From positions 1-32,013 of the forward strand of contig JBDRNO010000026.1 of assembly GCA_043811005.1 (NCBI GenBank): a DNA stretch of 32,013 nucleotides. Direction: 5' to 3'. This document shows positions 24,990 through 31,881 of the stretch, piece after piece; the stretch's first letter is position 1, and each line of letters begins with the position of its first letter. Position numbers and translations under genes: made by a program. Source of the stretch: JBDRNO01 sp043811005. Lineage in GTDB: Bacteria > Bacteroidota > Bacteroidia > NORP154. The notes under the pieces are model-generated. The model saw only the letters and a program-made list of their open reading frames with translations, did no database searches and was not told where the DNA came from.

Positions 24990-25111
24990 TTGCTCAACAA
25001 TGTTTAGCCACTAATTACACTAATTAGTGTTAATTCGTGTAATTAGTGGCTTCAGCCTGAGTTCAGCCGAACGGCAAAATTACTTTTTAATCAATTTGCG
25101 AAGTTATGTCG
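24990..25111. repeat. Composite intergenic element 6 with perfect hairpin
   Basis: TTTGCTCAACAATGTTTA precedes GCCACTAATTACAC (25007-25020), which pairs perfectly with GTGTAATTAGTGGC (25037-25050). AATTTGCGAAGTTATGTCG (25093-25111) forms the far end and encodes the last codons of the adjacent methyltransferase gene. Confidence 0.65.
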
Positions 25112-25635
25112 TTTAATTTTATAAACAGATCCCATACAACAACCCCAACGCTTACAGCAATATTTAATGAGTGTTTTGTTCCAAACTGTGGGATCTCAAG
25201 ACAAAAATCACATAAATTAATGATGTCCTGATCAATCCCTTTTACTTCATGCCCGAAGATCACAGCATATTTCTGATCTTTCTCCAATGAAAATTCATTT
25301 AGGGCAATGCTGTTTTCTGTCTGTTCAATAGCTGATATTTTGTAATTATTTAACCTTAAACGGTCAATGGCGTCTTTTGTTTCATTAAAATATTTCCAAT
25401 CAACCGATTCTGTTGCTCCCAATGCGGTTTTTTGGATATCCCTATGGGGTGGTGTTGCCGTGATACCGCACAAGTATACCGACTCAACCAGGAAAGAGTC
25501 TGCCGTTCTGAATACAGATCCAACATTATTTAAGCTCCTGACATTATCAAGGACAATGATGAGAGGAGTTTTTTTTGCCTTTTTATATTCCTCAACGGTT
25601 TTTCTTACAAGTTCCTCATTTTTTAATTTTCTCAT
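25087..25635 (-). CDS. TrmH/SpoU-family RNA 2'-O-methyltransferase
   Basis: ATG at 25633-25635 (MRKLKNEELVRKT) gives 182 aa; a start at 25659 would add eight residues that do not fit. The SPOUT motifs are in order: motif 1 'IIVLDNVRSLNNVGSVFRTAD', motif 2 'YAVIFGHEVKGID', motif 3 'EIPQFGTKHSLNIAVSVGVVVWD'. The enzyme uses S-adenosylmethionine bound in a trefoil knot to methylate ribose in tRNA or rRNA; the target base is not readable. The last seven codons and stop (DITSQID) are encoded by the reverse of a recurring repeat end, so the original C-terminus was probably altered slightly beyond the catalytic fold. It is divergent from mutS. Confidence 0.9.
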   Translation of the reverse strand: MRKLKNEELVRKTVEEYKKAKKTPLIIVLDNVRSLNNVGSVFRTADSFLVESVYLCGITATPPHRDIQKTALGATESVDWKYFNETKDAIDRLRLNNYKISAIEQTENSIALNEFSLEKDQKYAVIFGHEVKGIDQDIINLCDFCLEIPQFGTKHSLNIAVSVGVVVWDLFIKLNDITSQID

Positions 25636-25682
25636 TGTGTTGCAATTTTGAAACCTCATTTGAGCCCCACATTTGTAATGAA

Positions 25683-25690
25683 CAAAAGTA
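25683..25690 (-). promoter_or_regulatory. Possible -7 box for the methyltransferase gene
   Basis: The minus-strand TACTTTTG matches TAnnTTTG and lies 48 bp from the start at 25635. No clear -33 TTG is seen at the right distance. Confidence 0.35.
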
Positions 25691-25707
25691 TAATTTTTAT
25701 TTAATTA

Positions 25708-25884
25708 TGCCACAAGACACTAAGTATCACAAAGATTGATTAAACGCTTGTGTCTAAGAGCTTGGTGTAATTTTGCGTCTTTGTGCCTCGTGGCAGGAAA
25801 AAACTTTACAAGAAAAACGAAGTTTTGTTAAATAATTAGGATAAGTATTTATAAATTTACTGTTCAATTAATTACTATGTTCTT
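25708..25884. repeat. Hairpin repeat element upstream of mutS
   Basis: A long imperfect hairpin at 25708-25795 (TGCCACAAGACACTAAG ... GTGCCTCGTGGCA) is followed by ACGAAGTTTTGTTAA (about 25818-25832). It ends with CAATTAATTACTATGTTCTT (25865-25884), a variant of the recurring element end. It abuts the mutS start directly. Confidence 0.5.
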
Positions 25885-28581
25885 TTGACTGTAAAGACGA
25901 AAAATAAGACCGCAGAAACCCCCTTGATGAAGCAATACAACAGCATTAAGGCGAAGTATCCCGATGCTTTACTGCTTTTCAGGGTTGGTGATTTTTACGA
26001 GACCTTTGGTGAAGATGCCAGGAAGGCATCAAAGATATTAAGTATCGTCCTGACCAAGAGAGCCAATGGCGTTGCTGCGTATGTTGACCTGGCAGGATTT
26101 CCCTACCATGCTTTAGATACCTATTTGCCCAAATTAGTAAGAGCGGGATACAGGGTGGCAATCTGTGACCAGCTGGAAGACCCTAAATTGACAAAAAAGA
26201 TAGTTAAGAGAGGTGTTACCGAATTAGTTACTCCCGGTGTTTCATATAATGATAAAGTTCTTGACCAAAGATCAAACAACTTCCTGGCATCTGTTCATCT
26301 TGATAAAAATGATGCGGGAATTGCCTTTTTAGATATATCAACTGGTGAATTTCTTGTGGCGGAGGGTTCGCTGGAATATATTGACAAGCTTATTCAAAGC
26401 TTTAGCCCGAATGAGGTTATTTTTCAAAAAAACAAGAACAAACAGTTTACCGCGTCCTTTGGTGAAAAGTTCCATACTTTTACATTTGAAGATTGGGTAT
26501 TCACATCAGAATTTTCTTATGAATTGCTGATCAGGCATTTCGGGACCACTTCCCTTAAGGGCTTTGGAATTGACAGATTGACCCTCGGTATTATTGCAGC
26601 CGGTGCATCTTTGCATTACCTTGCCGAAACGCAACATGACAAAATCCGGCACATCACTACTATTTCCAGGATAGAAGAAGAACATCACGTATGGTTAGAC
26701 ACATTTACTATCCGTAACCTTGAACTGTTTTATTCACCAAATGAGGGGGCAATCACTTTGTTGGATGTGATTGATCAGACTATTTCCCCTATGGGTGCGC
26801 GTCTGCTTAAGAGATGGCTTGCATTGCCTCTTAAGAATAAGCAACCCATAGAAGAACGGCTGGATATCGTAGAATACCTTATTGAAAATTCTGAATTTTC
26901 TGAAAATCTCAAACACAACATCAACCAGATACATGACCTTGAACGGTTGATATCTAAAGTGGCGGTGATCAGAATATCACCCAGGGAAGTCGTACAGCTT
27001 ATGAGAGCTTTAAAAGCTATTGAACCGATTAAATCTGCCTGCGAAAAATCTGAGAACAAACATTTTTCTAAAATCGCAGAACAACTTAATCCTTGCGCTT
27101 CCATCAGTGAAAGGATAGAAAAGGAGATCAATCCAGATCCGCCTTCATTGGTTAACAAGGGAGATGTGATAGCCCAAGGTGTATCTGAAGAACTCGATGA
27201 GTTGAGGAAGATCGCCTATTCGGGAAAAGATTACCTGTTACAGCTTCAGGAGAGAGAGATAAGAAAAACAAACATCTCTTCTTTAAAAGTGGCTTTCAAT
27301 AATGTGTTTGGCTATTATATAGAAGTTAGAAATACTCATAAGAACAAGGTGCCACAGGATTGGATACGAAAACAAACATTGGTAAACGCTGAGAGATATA
27401 TTACAGAAGAATTAAAGGAATATGAGAGTAAGATATTAGGAGCAGAGGAGAAAATAATTGTGCTTGAAGCCAAGCTGTTCAATGATCTTGTTCTTAGTCT
27501 TGCGGATTATATCGTACCGGTGCAGCTTAATGCCACTTTGATAGCACGCCTTGATTGCCTGCTCTCATTTGCCGTAATTGCTCAAAAAAATAACTATGTA
27601 CGCCCGGAAATCAACGAATCAGAAGTGCTGGATATTAAACAGGGCAGGCACCCGGTTATCGAACAGCAGATGCCACCAGGTCAGGAATACATCCCCAACG
27701 ATGTATTTTTGGATAATGAACAACAGCAGATCATCATTATTACAGGCCCCAATATGTCGGGCAAGTCGGCATTGCTGAGACAAACGGCATTGATCGTGCT
27801 AATGGCTCAAATGGGATGCTTCGTGCCCGTAGAAGAGGCAAAGATTGGATTGGTTGATAAGGTATTTACGAGGGTAGGAGCTTCTGATAATATTTCCCTG
27901 GGCGAGTCAACTTTTATGGTTGAGATGAATGAAACAGCAAGCATCCTTAACAATATTTCAAACAAAAGCCTGATCCTGTTAGATGAAATAGGAAGAGGCA
28001 CAAGCACTTATGACGGCATTTCCATTGCCTGGGCAATTGCAGAACACCTGCATGAACATCCCACCGCAAAGGTAAAAACACTTTTTGCAACACATTACCA
28101 CGAACTGAATGAAATGGCTAAGTCATTGCCGAGGATCAAAAACTATAATGTTTCAGTAAAAGAAATGGGCAATAAAGTGATCTTCATGCGGAAATTAGTT
28201 CCCGGGGGAAGTGAGCACAGCTTCGGCATCCATGTTGCGAGAATGGCGGGAATGCCTAAAAGCATAGTTGAAAGAGCCAATGAGATAATGGCTCACCTCG
28301 AAAAAACACATACTAATCCTCAGGATGACAGGAAAACCGATGGCTTACCCAAACAGTTGCCTTCGGGTTCAAAAAAGCCGGTCACTACAAAGCTGGGAGA
28401 AACTGTTTCACGAAGCGCACAGGGCAAAGGGAGCGAATACCAACTTAGCTTTTTTCAATTAGATGACCCTGTACTAAAGCAGATAAAGGAAGAAATACAG
28501 AAAACTGATATCAACACATTAACTCCTATTGAGGCATTGATGAAGTTGAATGATATTAAGAAATTGATCGGGGGGAAATGA
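25885..28581 (+). CDS. mutS: DNA mismatch repair ATPase MutS
   Basis: An 898 aa protein, slightly longer than the usual 850-870. The mismatch-sensing Phe-x-Glu is at F37/E39 (RVGDFYETF). Walker A is GPNMSGKS (621-628). Walker B is LLDEIGRGTSTYDG with D700 and E701, followed by the signature and the ATHYHEL block. The linker after about 800 is Lys/Pro-rich, and the C-terminus (DINTLTPIEALMKLNDIKKL) is the standard dimer/MutL-contact tail. The start is a TTG at 25885 (TVKTKNKTAETPLMKQY); the next ATG at 25927 would cut into the conserved N-terminus, so TTG is preferred. A repeat element ends right at this start codon and may have replaced an ATG. Confidence 0.95.
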   Translation: MTVKTKNKTAETPLMKQYNSIKAKYPDALLLFRVGDFYETFGEDARKASKILSIVLTKRANGVAAYVDLAGFPYHALDTYLPKLVRAGYRVAICDQLEDPKLTKKIVKRGVTELVTPGVSYNDKVLDQRSNNFLASVHLDKNDAGIAFLDISTGEFLVAEGSLEYIDKLIQSFSPNEVIFQKNKNKQFTASFGEKFHTFTFEDWVFTSEFSYELLIRHFGTTSLKGFGIDRLTLGIIAAGASLHYLAETQHDKIRHITTISRIEEEHHVWLDTFTIRNLELFYSPNEGAITLLDVIDQTISPMGARLLKRWLALPLKNKQPIEERLDIVEYLIENSEFSENLKHNINQIHDLERLISKVAVIRISPREVVQLMRALKAIEPIKSACEKSENKHFSKIAEQLNPCASISERIEKEINPDPPSLVNKGDVIAQGVSEELDELRKIAYSGKDYLLQLQEREIRKTNISSLKVAFNNVFGYYIEVRNTHKNKVPQDWIRKQTLVNAERYITEELKEYESKILGAEEKIIVLEAKLFNDLVLSLADYIVPVQLNATLIARLDCLLSFAVIAQKNNYVRPEINESEVLDIKQGRHPVIEQQMPPGQEYIPNDVFLDNEQQQIIIITGPNMSGKSALLRQTALIVLMAQMGCFVPVEEAKIGLVDKVFTRVGASDNISLGESTFMVEMNETASILNNISNKSLILLDEIGRGTSTYDGISIAWAIAEHLHEHPTAKVKTLFATHYHELNEMAKSLPRIKNYNVSVKEMGNKVIFMRKLVPGGSEHSFGIHVARMAGMPKSIVERANEIMAHLEKTHTNPQDDRKTDGLPKQLPSGSKKPVTTKLGETVSRSAQGKGSEYQLSFFQLDDPVLKQIKEEIQKTDINTLTPIEALMKLNDIKKLIGGK

Positions 28582-28735
28582 ATGGCATGTGGAGGTCTGC
28601 TGTTAAATATTAAGGATATTAAGCCTGCTAAATGGCTAAATGGTTGGCTGTATGATTGTATGGATGCATGATTGCATGATTGTAGTGGGTGTGGAGCAAG
28701 AAATTTTATTAACGATGACGCTCTTTAGTTGTGTG
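28582..28735. other. Gap after mutS with degenerate ATGATTG repeats
   Basis: Contains short tandem units of the form TGTATGATTG / GCATGATTG around 28646-28683 and no supported gene or terminator. Confidence 0.45.
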
Positions 28736-28805
28736 CCGTCAGGTGTTTCCACCTGACGGTTTTGCGTTGTGTTTCGGTTTACTGTTAGGTGGAAACACCT
28801 GACAG
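28736..28805. repeat. Inverted pair of AGGTGTTTCCACCT palindromes
   Basis: CCGTCAGGTG-TTTC-CACCTGACGG (28736-28759) and a second copy in the other orientation, CTGTTAGGTG-GAAA-CACCTGACAG (28782-28805). Each folds alone and the two can fold together. 28806-28920 holds degenerate GAAATTGG units only. Confidence 0.65.
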
Positions 28806-28920
28806 TACATCGCTGAGGAATTGAGATTGGAAATTGGAAAATGGTGTTGGATAATTGAGATTTGAAATTGGTAGTGGAAAATTGAAAATAGAAATTTCTA
28901 TTTTTGCCAACTGCCTTTTA

Positions 28921-28976
28921 TCCACCGACCTGTCTCCCGTAGCCAAAGCGAAGGGAGAAGCTTTAGCGTAGGTGGA
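28921..28976. repeat. 56-bp element also found in frame in the TPR gene
   Basis: TCCACCGACCTGTCTCCC...AGGTGGA. It matches the reverse complement of 31059-31114 at 50 of 56 positions. Here it is non-coding and holds an in-frame TAG where the coding copy has AAG. Confidence 0.7.
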
Positions 28977-29013
28977 ATTGTCAACTTGTCAATTAACATC
29001 AACAAAATTATCG

Positions 29014-29029
29014 TCCGTCAGCTGACGGA
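29014..29029. repeat. 16-bp palindrome
   Basis: TCCGTCAGCTGACGGA, a perfect palindrome of the same family as those at 2803, 6693 and 7347. It lies 25 bp from the stop of the leftward gene at 29054 and could act as its terminator hairpin, although no T-run is present on that side. Confidence 0.5.
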
Positions 29030-29053
29030 TGGTAAGTTTGCTTTTTCAAATGC

Positions 29054-29308
29054 TTAATTTTTATTTTCCTGTTGCTTAAGTAATCTCATAGCACAGTCCA
29101 AGATTTCAGTGTTTTCTATTTTAACCAAACCGCCGTTAGGGCCTTTTTCAAAATGCACACCCGCAGCAGTTCCGTTTTCATAGTGAGTGCCGCCAAAAAA
29201 GTTTCTGACAGTATCGGGATTTATCGTTAATTCATCAGCAATTTTTTTCATGCTGCCCGGAGACAAGCTGTCTTTTATTTTCCTTAGTTTTTCGAAAGAT
29301 ATTACCAT
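29054..29308 (-). CDS. Small DNA-binding-like protein (84 aa)
   Basis: An 84 aa protein starting at an ATG (MVISFEKLRKIKDSLSPGS). Residues about 4-37 look like a helix-turn-helix (MKKIADELTINPDTVRNFFGG). They are followed by 'HFEKGPNGGLVKIENTEILDCAMRLL', a block I recall from small uncharacterised Bacteroidota DNA-binding proteins. The role is probably regulatory or nucleoid-related, by inference. It stands alone, with a repeat element upstream (29330-29470) and a palindrome downstream. No partner genes point to a target. Confidence 0.65.
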   Translation of the reverse strand: MVISFEKLRKIKDSLSPGSMKKIADELTINPDTVRNFFGGTHYENGTAAGVHFEKGPNGGLVKIENTEILDCAMRLLKQQENKN

Positions 29309-29329
29309 TGGTTACTGCTTTTAATTAAA

Positions 29330-29470
29330 TGTGTCGGAATTCTAATAATTTGCCATAAAATCACCAAAACACAAAATTTCACAAAAAAAAGGTTGTAAGA
29401 TAATTTCGTGGGATTTTGTGCTTTTGTGTTTTAGTGGCATTTTTTTATCAGTTTACAAAGTTATGTACTG
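29330..29470. repeat. Composite intergenic element 7
   Basis: The shortest and most complete copy. TGTGTCGGAATTCTAAT (29330-29346) is followed by a hairpin with ends TGCCATAAAATCACC and TTTTAGTGGCA (29351-29439), then AGTTTACAAAGTTATGTACT (29450-29469). It directly precedes the small DNA-binding-like gene. 29471-29590 is AT-rich without genes. Confidence 0.6.
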
Positions 29471-29591
29471 ATTGATTACGTTTTTTTAATTAGCAGATAA
29501 AAATATATTATTTAAAAAAACAATCCAAAAATACAATTAATTTTTTAACTCAAATTTTAAATAATTAACGTTAAACCCGGTTAAATTATTT

Positions 29592-29609
29592 TAATTTTGT
29601 TTAATTTTG
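29592..29609 (+). promoter_or_regulatory. Possible promoter of the tRNA genes
   Basis: TAATTTTG occurs twice in a row (29592-29599 and 29602-29609), each an exact TAnnTTTG -7 box, just before tRNA-Gly at 29624. No clear TTG lies 20 bp upstream of either. Confidence 0.45.
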
Positions 29610-29623
29610 TGCCGCTAATTAAT

Positions 29624-29696
29624 GCGAAAGTAGCTCAGCTGGTAGAGCATCACGTTGCCAACGTGGAGGTCGCGGGTTCGATTCCCGTCTTTCGCT
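29624..29696 (+). tRNA. tRNA-Gly (anticodon GCC)
   Basis: The acceptor GCGAAAG pairs with CTTTCGC. The D-arm is GCTCAGCTGGTAGAGC. The anticodon stem TCACG/CGTGG has loop TTGCCAA (anticodon GCC at 29657-29659). The T-arm is GCGGGTTCGATTCCCGT. It is 73 nt including the discriminator, and the CCA is not encoded. Confidence 0.95.
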
Positions 29697-29752
29697 CAGA
29701 TTTATATGATGATTTATTGATTTGGTGATTTATAAGAACAGGTTATTTAGTT

Positions 29753-29875
29753 ATGGATCCAGAGGAATTAAAAGATCGTACACAAAGATTTGCGATCAGT
29801 ATAATAAGGTTATCCCGAAAATTCCCTAATACTCCGGAAGCAAAGATTGTCAGCAATCAACAAATCAATCAATAA
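29753..29875 (+). pseudogene. Broken four-helix-bundle (23S rRNA IVS-type) protein gene
   Basis: ATG at 29753 and TAA at 29873-29875 give 40 residues: MDPEELKDRTQRFAISIIRL, then SRKFPNTPEAKIVSNQQINQ. This closely follows the first helix of four-helix-bundle / S23-type proteins (usual form 'eeLk.Rt..FAl.ii.l...lP.t.eg.vi..QLlrS'). It breaks off where the conserved QLLRSGTSVGAN would begin. The normal length is about 115-120 aa. AT-rich inverted sequences bracket it (TGATTTATTGATTTGGTGAT before, ATCAATCAATAAATAAATGA after). It lies between two tRNA genes. It is a decayed insertion, not a working gene. Confidence 0.65.
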
Positions 29876-29886
29876 ATAAATGAATC

Positions 29887-29972
29887 GCCCGGATGGTGGA
29901 ATTTGGTAGACACGCAGGACTTAAAATCCTGTGAGCATTGCGCTCGTGCGGGTTCAAGTCCCGCTCCGGGTA
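29887..29972 (+). tRNA. tRNA-Leu (anticodon TAA)
   Basis: The acceptor GCCCGGA pairs with TCCGGGT (one G-U). The D-arm is GGTGGAATTTGGTAGACACG. The anticodon stem CAGGA/TCCTG has loop CTTAAAA (TAA at 29922-29924). A long variable arm (TGAGCATTGCGCTCGT) and T-arm GCGGGTTCAAGTCCCGC follow. It is class II, as expected for Leu, and the CCA is not encoded. Confidence 0.95.
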
Positions 29973-29980
29973 CACCCCCG

Positions 29981-30004
29981 AAACCCTTGTCATGCAAGGG
30001 TTTT
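29981..30004 (+). terminator. Terminator after tRNA-Leu
   Basis: AAACCCTTG-TCATG-CAAGGGTTTT, a perfect stem ending in T-residues, 9 bp after the tRNA. Confidence 0.75.
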
Positions 30005-30190
30005 GTCGTTTTTAAACACCACATCCCCCCACCAGAATTTTCCACCGAAACACCCCTGGGGTGCGCTTTTTTTAATTTAGGCAGTATATGCGCGCACCAA
30101 ACACTCAACCGGAGCGGTTCATCCTTAACCCAAATCTATAACTCGTGTCAGTATGAACACAGGTTATGCGTTATGCTCAGTAAGTCCTGC

Positions 30191-30231
30191 CTCCGCAGGC
30201 AGTAGCCTGCGGAGGCAGGCGAAGGCCTGCA
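30191..30231. repeat. GCAGGC palindromic repeat, copy 2
   Basis: CTCCGCAGGCAGTAGCCTGC then GGAGGCAGGCGAAGGCCTGC. It is homologous to 20720-20760. It lies just downstream of the stop of the TPR gene and may serve as its terminator hairpin. The rest of 30005-30256 shows no gene. Confidence 0.6.
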
Positions 30232-30256
30232 ATTCTGCCCACAGAGACCTCATTTG

Positions 30257-31870
30257 TCAACCGCTTGCCTGTTTTTTCTCTATTATTCTCTTCCTCGTCC
30301 TGAATAACCGCTGTTTCAGTTTCGCTTCCGCAATGCTGTGTAATGGAAAGATCAGTGCCGCGAGCGCTGCGTTGATCATGAGCTTGTAAGCCGGTTCTCC
30401 CCCCGTGTATTGCTCTACGTACAGGTCCGACAGTACGAGCAGGAACTCGAATACGAGCAGGAAGGTGAAGAACACTCCGCCTTCCGCAAGCCGTACTGGT
30501 ATGTTCAACCGCCCGCTGAAGAGAAGGGTGATGAAGAACGCAACGATGAAGATGAGTATGCCCGAATATTGCAGCAGGTTCCGTCTCCCCGTTTTTTCAT
30601 CTTGGAGTCTTGCCTGTTCCTCTTCCTGTCTTTTTCGCTTTTGCTCTGCCATTTCAAACTCGTGTTTTGCCTCCAGCTTCCCGATGTCTTTGCTCTTTTC
30701 TTCGTTGAACACGCTGTCTTTGAGGGTGGAATATTGTTTGTAGTGTTCTAAAGCAAGTTTGTGGTTGCCCAGTTTCTCATAGCACCCTGCCAGTCCCGAA
30801 TGTGCTTCGCTTGCTCTTTGTAATGCCCCCACACTGTCTGCAAGCAGGGCTGCCCGTTGATAATGATTTAGGGCTTTTACATAATTACCTTTTTGTGAAT
30901 ATATCGAACCAATACCACATAAGCTGGATGACGTTCCATATTCATCGCTTAGTTCTTTTTTAATGGCAAGGGCTTTTTGCTGATATATTAATGCCGTGTC
31001 AAGAAGCGCAAAGGTTTCAGGTGCCCGCTTACCCTCCCTTTGGCTTTGGGCAAGGCTGTCGACCTTCGCTGAAGCTTCTCCCTTCGCTTTTGCTTCGGGA
31101 GACAAGTCGGTGGAAGCATCGCCCCGATACGCTTCGCTATGGGGCAGGCCTTGCTCATAGATAGCTATGTACAAATTGCCAATGTTGGTGTAGGAATGAG
31201 CCATGCCTCGTTTATCTCCGAGCTCCTCTCTTATTTTAAGGGATTTAAAGTAGTATTCAAGGGCAAGGGGGTAGTCGGATTGATACTTGTAAATAATCCC
31301 GATATTGTTATAGGAATCAGCCATGCCTTGTTTATTGTCTAGTTCTTCAAATATTTCAAGGGATTTAAAGTAGCAATCAAGGGCAAGGGGGTAGTTGGAT
31401 TGATTCTTATAAATAATCCCGATGTTGTTATAGGAATCAGCTATGCCTTGTTTGTCTTCCTTCTGTTCCCGCAATTCAAGGGTCTTTTTCCAGTTAGTTA
31501 TGGCTTGGTCGTAGTTGCTTTGTAAATAATTTACGTAGCCAATATTGTAGTAGGAAGTAATTTGTCCTTTGGTGTATTCCAATGTATTGCTCAGTTCCAA
31601 TGCATGCTCTGCTAATTCAAGGGCAGTGTCGGGATTTGTGGTGATGAATTTTCCGGCAAGGGCGTTCAGGGCTTTTACCATTGTCGTGTCCCCTCGGCAT
31701 GGCTCGGGGCAAGCGTGGTCTGCTGATTCTATTACGGTTTTTAAGCTGTCAATTTTGTCGCCCGTACTTGTCAGTATGGTGAATACCAGTCCAACGATCA
31801 GGTAAGCCATGCCTACGCGTAGCTTCGGCATGCAATGGATTATTTTTGTTATCGTCTTTTTATGTTTCAT
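30257..31870 (-). CDS. TPR membrane protein with in-frame repeat insertions
   Basis: A 537 aa protein. An N-terminal hydrophobic segment (22-35) is followed by at least five TPRs of the Fis1/kinesin-light-chain type (about 100-235 and 290-385; 'ADSYNNIGIIYKNQSNYPLAL' type). A charged coiled coil (385-428) and three hydrophobic spans (about 433-451, 464-482 and 495-512) precede a basic tail. The layout resembles Bacteroidota TPR sensor proteins but lacks a kinase or HTH output domain. Three stretches look foreign: 13-22 (MPKLRVG), 53-61 (ACPEPCRGD) and 241-285 (STDLSPEAKAKGEAS). Their DNA is palindromic repeat sequence, one with a non-coding copy at 28921-28976. The long insertion splits the TPR array. 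Function is unknown; a membrane scaffold or signalling role is inferred. Confidence 0.75.
   Translation of the reverse strand: MKHKKTITKIIHCMPKLRVGMAYLIVGLVFTILTSTGDKIDSLKTVIESADHACPEPCRGDTTMVKALNALAGKFITTNPDTALELAEHALELSNTLEYTKGQITSYYNIGYVNYLQSNYDQAITNWKKTLELREQKEDKQGIADSYNNIGIIYKNQSNYPLALDCYFKSLEIFEELDNKQGMADSYNNIGIIYKYQSDYPLALEYYFKSLKIREELGDKRGMAHSYTNIGNLYIAIYEQGLPHSEAYRGDASTDLSPEAKAKGEASAKVDSLAQSQREGKRAPETFALLDTALIYQQKALAIKKELSDEYGTSSSLCGIGSIYSQKGNYVKALNHYQRAALLADSVGALQRASEAHSGLAGCYEKLGNHKLALEHYKQYSTLKDSVFNEEKSKDIGKLEAKHEFEMAEQKRKRQEEEQARLQDEKTGRRNLLQYSGILIFIVAFFITLLFSGRLNIPVRLAEGGVFFTFLLVFEFLLVLSDLYVEQYTGGEPAYKLMINAALAALIFPLHSIAEAKLKQRLFRTRKRIIEKKQASG
31016..31150. repeat. In-frame repeat insertion inside the TPR gene
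   Basis: About 135 bp (45 codons) interrupting the TPR array. It includes the 56-bp element shared with 28921-28976 (31059-31114), a GCCCC...GGGGC palindromic part (about 31124-31146) and a TTACCCTCCC...GGGCAAG part (31029-31053). All frames stay open across it in the coding direction. Confidence 0.65.
31690..31710. repeat. Short palindromic insertion in the TPR gene
   Basis: CCCCTCGGCATGGCTCGGGG, an imperfect palindrome encoding PEPCRG (about residues 54-60) between hydrophilic stretches that otherwise read as a continuous helix region. A similar unit with CATGCC/GGCATG ends lies at 31806-31833 (residues 13-22). Confidence 0.5.
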
Positions 31871-31881
31871 ACGAGGAAGAA

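Noticed and set aside
12771..29470. TTTRCRAAGTTATGT motif as a minus-strand promoter (its reverse holds TAACTTTG)
   Set aside because: No TTG/TTTG is found about 20 bp upstream in the copies checked, and some copies lie between convergent genes or inside a gene end. It remains possible for single copies but not as the general explanation.
29869..30205. ORFs on both strands across tRNA-Leu
   Set aside because: They overlap a well-folded tRNA and its terminator; the peptides are translations of tRNA sequence.
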